From assembly GCA_004173475.1 (NCBI GenBank), contig SEBU01000007.1:1-64000 (forward strand): a DNA stretch of 64,000 nt, in the 5' to 3' direction. Source of the stretch: Gammaproteobacteria bacterium. Lineage in GTDB: Bacteria; Pseudomonadota; Gammaproteobacteria; Pseudomonadales; Cellvibrionaceae. The notes under the pieces were generated by a model. The model was given only the letters and a program-made list of their open reading frames with translations, was not told where the DNA came from and did not search any database. The position numbers and the translations under genes are program-made. Positions 63,036 to 64,000 of the stretch are shown here, in pieces. The stretch's first letter is position 1. Each line of letters opens with the position of its first letter.

Positions 63036-64000
63036 TTAGGATGATAAATCGGCAAGAATTGCCTTGGCCACAGCTTCCGCAACTTTGATTCCATCCACAC
63101 CTGCAGACAAAATTCCACCGGCGTAACCAGCGCCTTCACCAGCGGGATACAAACCGCGCGTGTTGATACTTTGCAGTGAATCATTATCGCGTTTAATTCG
63201 CACGGGTGATGAGGTACGGGTTTCAATCCCTGTGAGGATGGCATCATGGCGATCAAAGCCGCGAATCTGTTTGCCGAATTCCGGCAATGCTTCGCGAATG
63301 GCTTCAATAACATAACTTGGTAACGATGGCGTTAAATCGCCAAGCAATACGCCTGGCTTGTAAGAGGGCTCAACTTCACCAAATTCGCTGGATGGTTTTT
63401 TGCGAATAAAATCGCCCACGAGTTGCCCCGGAGCGCAGTAATCACTCCCACCCAATTCATAGGCCAAAGACTCAAGCTTTTCTTGCAATTCAACGCCCGC
63501 AAGCGGCCCGCCGGGAAAATCTTCTTCTGGTGTAATTCCTACGACAATTCCAGCATTCGCATTGCGTTCGTTACGCGAATATTGGCTCATCCCGTTTGTC
63601 ACTACGCGATTAGGTTCGGACGTTGCAGCAACAACAGTTCCGCCAGGGCACATACAAAAACTGTAAACGGCGCGACCATTTTTCGCGTGATACACGAGTT
63701 TATAATCCGCCGCACCCAATTCAGGATGCCCTGCATATTTTCCAAGTCGCGCCGTGTCGATTAGCGATTGCGGATGCTCAATTCGAAACCCAACTGCAAA
63801 AGGTTTTGCTTCTACATAAACGCCGCGCTCATGAATTTTGCGAAAACTATCGCGCGCGCTATGGCCGAGAGCGAGTACCACATAACGGCTACGCAATTGT
63901 TCGCCGTCTGCAAGCGCTACACCCTGAATGCGATTGTCCTCAATGATAAAATCAGTCACTTTACTTTCAAAACGCACTTCACCACCCAGCGCGCGAATTT
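63036..64000 (-). CDS. FAD-dependent oxidoreductase, COG2509 type, C-terminal part
   Basis: At least 321 codons to the right edge; the FAD-binding start lies outside the window. Recognisable pieces: ALGHSARDSFRKIHERGVYV, AKPFAVGFRIEHPQSLID, a CMCPGGTVVAATSE segment with Cys-Pro-Gly-Gly, TGIETRTSSPVRI, and the C-terminal FAD motif YPAGEGAGYAGGI. This is a widespread uncharacterised flavoprotein dehydrogenase family. Reaction unknown; related to NAD(FAD)-utilising dehydrogenases of the HI0933 type. Confidence 0.88.
   Translation of the reverse strand, partial: IRALGGEVRFESKVTDFIIEDNRIQGVALADGEQLRSRYVVLALGHSARDSFRKIHERGVYVEAKPFAVGFRIEHPQSLIDTARLGKYAGHPELGAADYKLVYHAKNGRAVYSFCMCPGGTVVAATSEPNRVVTNGMSQYSRNERNANAGIVVGITPEEDFPGGPLAGVELQEKLESLAYELGGSDYCAPGQLVGDFIRKKPSSEFGEVEPSYKPGVLLGDLTPSLPSYVIEAIREALPEFGKQIRGFDRHDAILTGIETRTSSPVRIKRDNDSLQSINTRGLYPAGEGAGYAGGILSAGVDGIKVAEAVAKAILADLSS

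Overview
The window looks like chromosomal DNA of a plant-polysaccharide-degrading gammaproteobacterium of the Cellvibrio/Saccharophagus type. The evidence is a set of secreted multimodular xylanases with poly-serine linkers, CBM2/CBM10/CBM35-type modules, and a xylanase-arabinofuranosidase gene pair with the same order and shared modules known from Cellvibrio japonicus (xynB/xynC, now xyn10B/abf62A). The genus call is inference from protein content; no rRNA is present.

Layout. 1-64 is the first codons of an elongation factor G paralogue. 327-15567 (all minus strand) is a biosynthetic cluster: a sterol-desaturase-type hydroxylase, an iterative PKS-NRPS (KS-AT-DH-KR-ACP-C-A-PCP-TE), two phytoene-desaturase-like FAD oxidoreductases and an MFS exporter. 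This is the gene content of polycyclic tetramate macrolactam (PoTeM) clusters. The PKS-NRPS frame is cut by one in-frame TAA in the KR region. 16364-17071 is a glutathione S-transferase gene also cut by one in-frame stop (TAG). 17391-17720 encodes a secreted Gly/Ser/Thr repeat protein.

18824-25373 holds two tandem GH11 xylanase genes that share CBM10, malectin-like and C-terminal alpha/beta-hydrolase modules; only the first also carries CBM60 and a CE4 deacetylase. 25455-28448 holds small genes of unknown function. 29097-32885 is the CBM2-CBM35-GH10 / CBM2-CBM35-GH62 pair. 32972-41943 is mixed: HAD phosphatase, periplasmic binding protein, transglutaminase-like plus N-formylglutamate amidohydrolase pair, an SDR lacking the usual catalytic Tyr, a HEAT-repeat protein, an apparently structured GC-rich noncoding island near 41030-41240, and a divergent thioredoxin-like/HxlR pair.

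42042-46587 is an accessory island: an AHH-type nuclease toxin gene with two DUF1629/Imm11-type putative immunity genes, a REP-associated tyrosine transposase with adjacent REP hairpins, a nucleoside-deoxyribosyltransferase/TIR-like protein and two small conserved proteins. 46870-51188 is nrdAB (class Ia ribonucleotide reductase) with candidate NrdR and DnaA sites upstream. 52170-56090 adds a secreted esterase and a GH3-PA14 glycosidase. These are followed by a NIPSNAP protein, a PlpD-like patatin/beta-barrel protein, a TrmH/SpoU methyltransferase, a GH10 xylanase with CBM6 and two CBM4/9-like modules, and the C-terminal part of a COG2509-type flavoprotein running off the end.

Together the secreted enzymes could attack decorated xylan: GH10/GH11 cut the backbone, CE4 and the alpha/beta hydrolases would remove esters, GH62 removes arabinose, and GH3 would trim released oligosaccharides.
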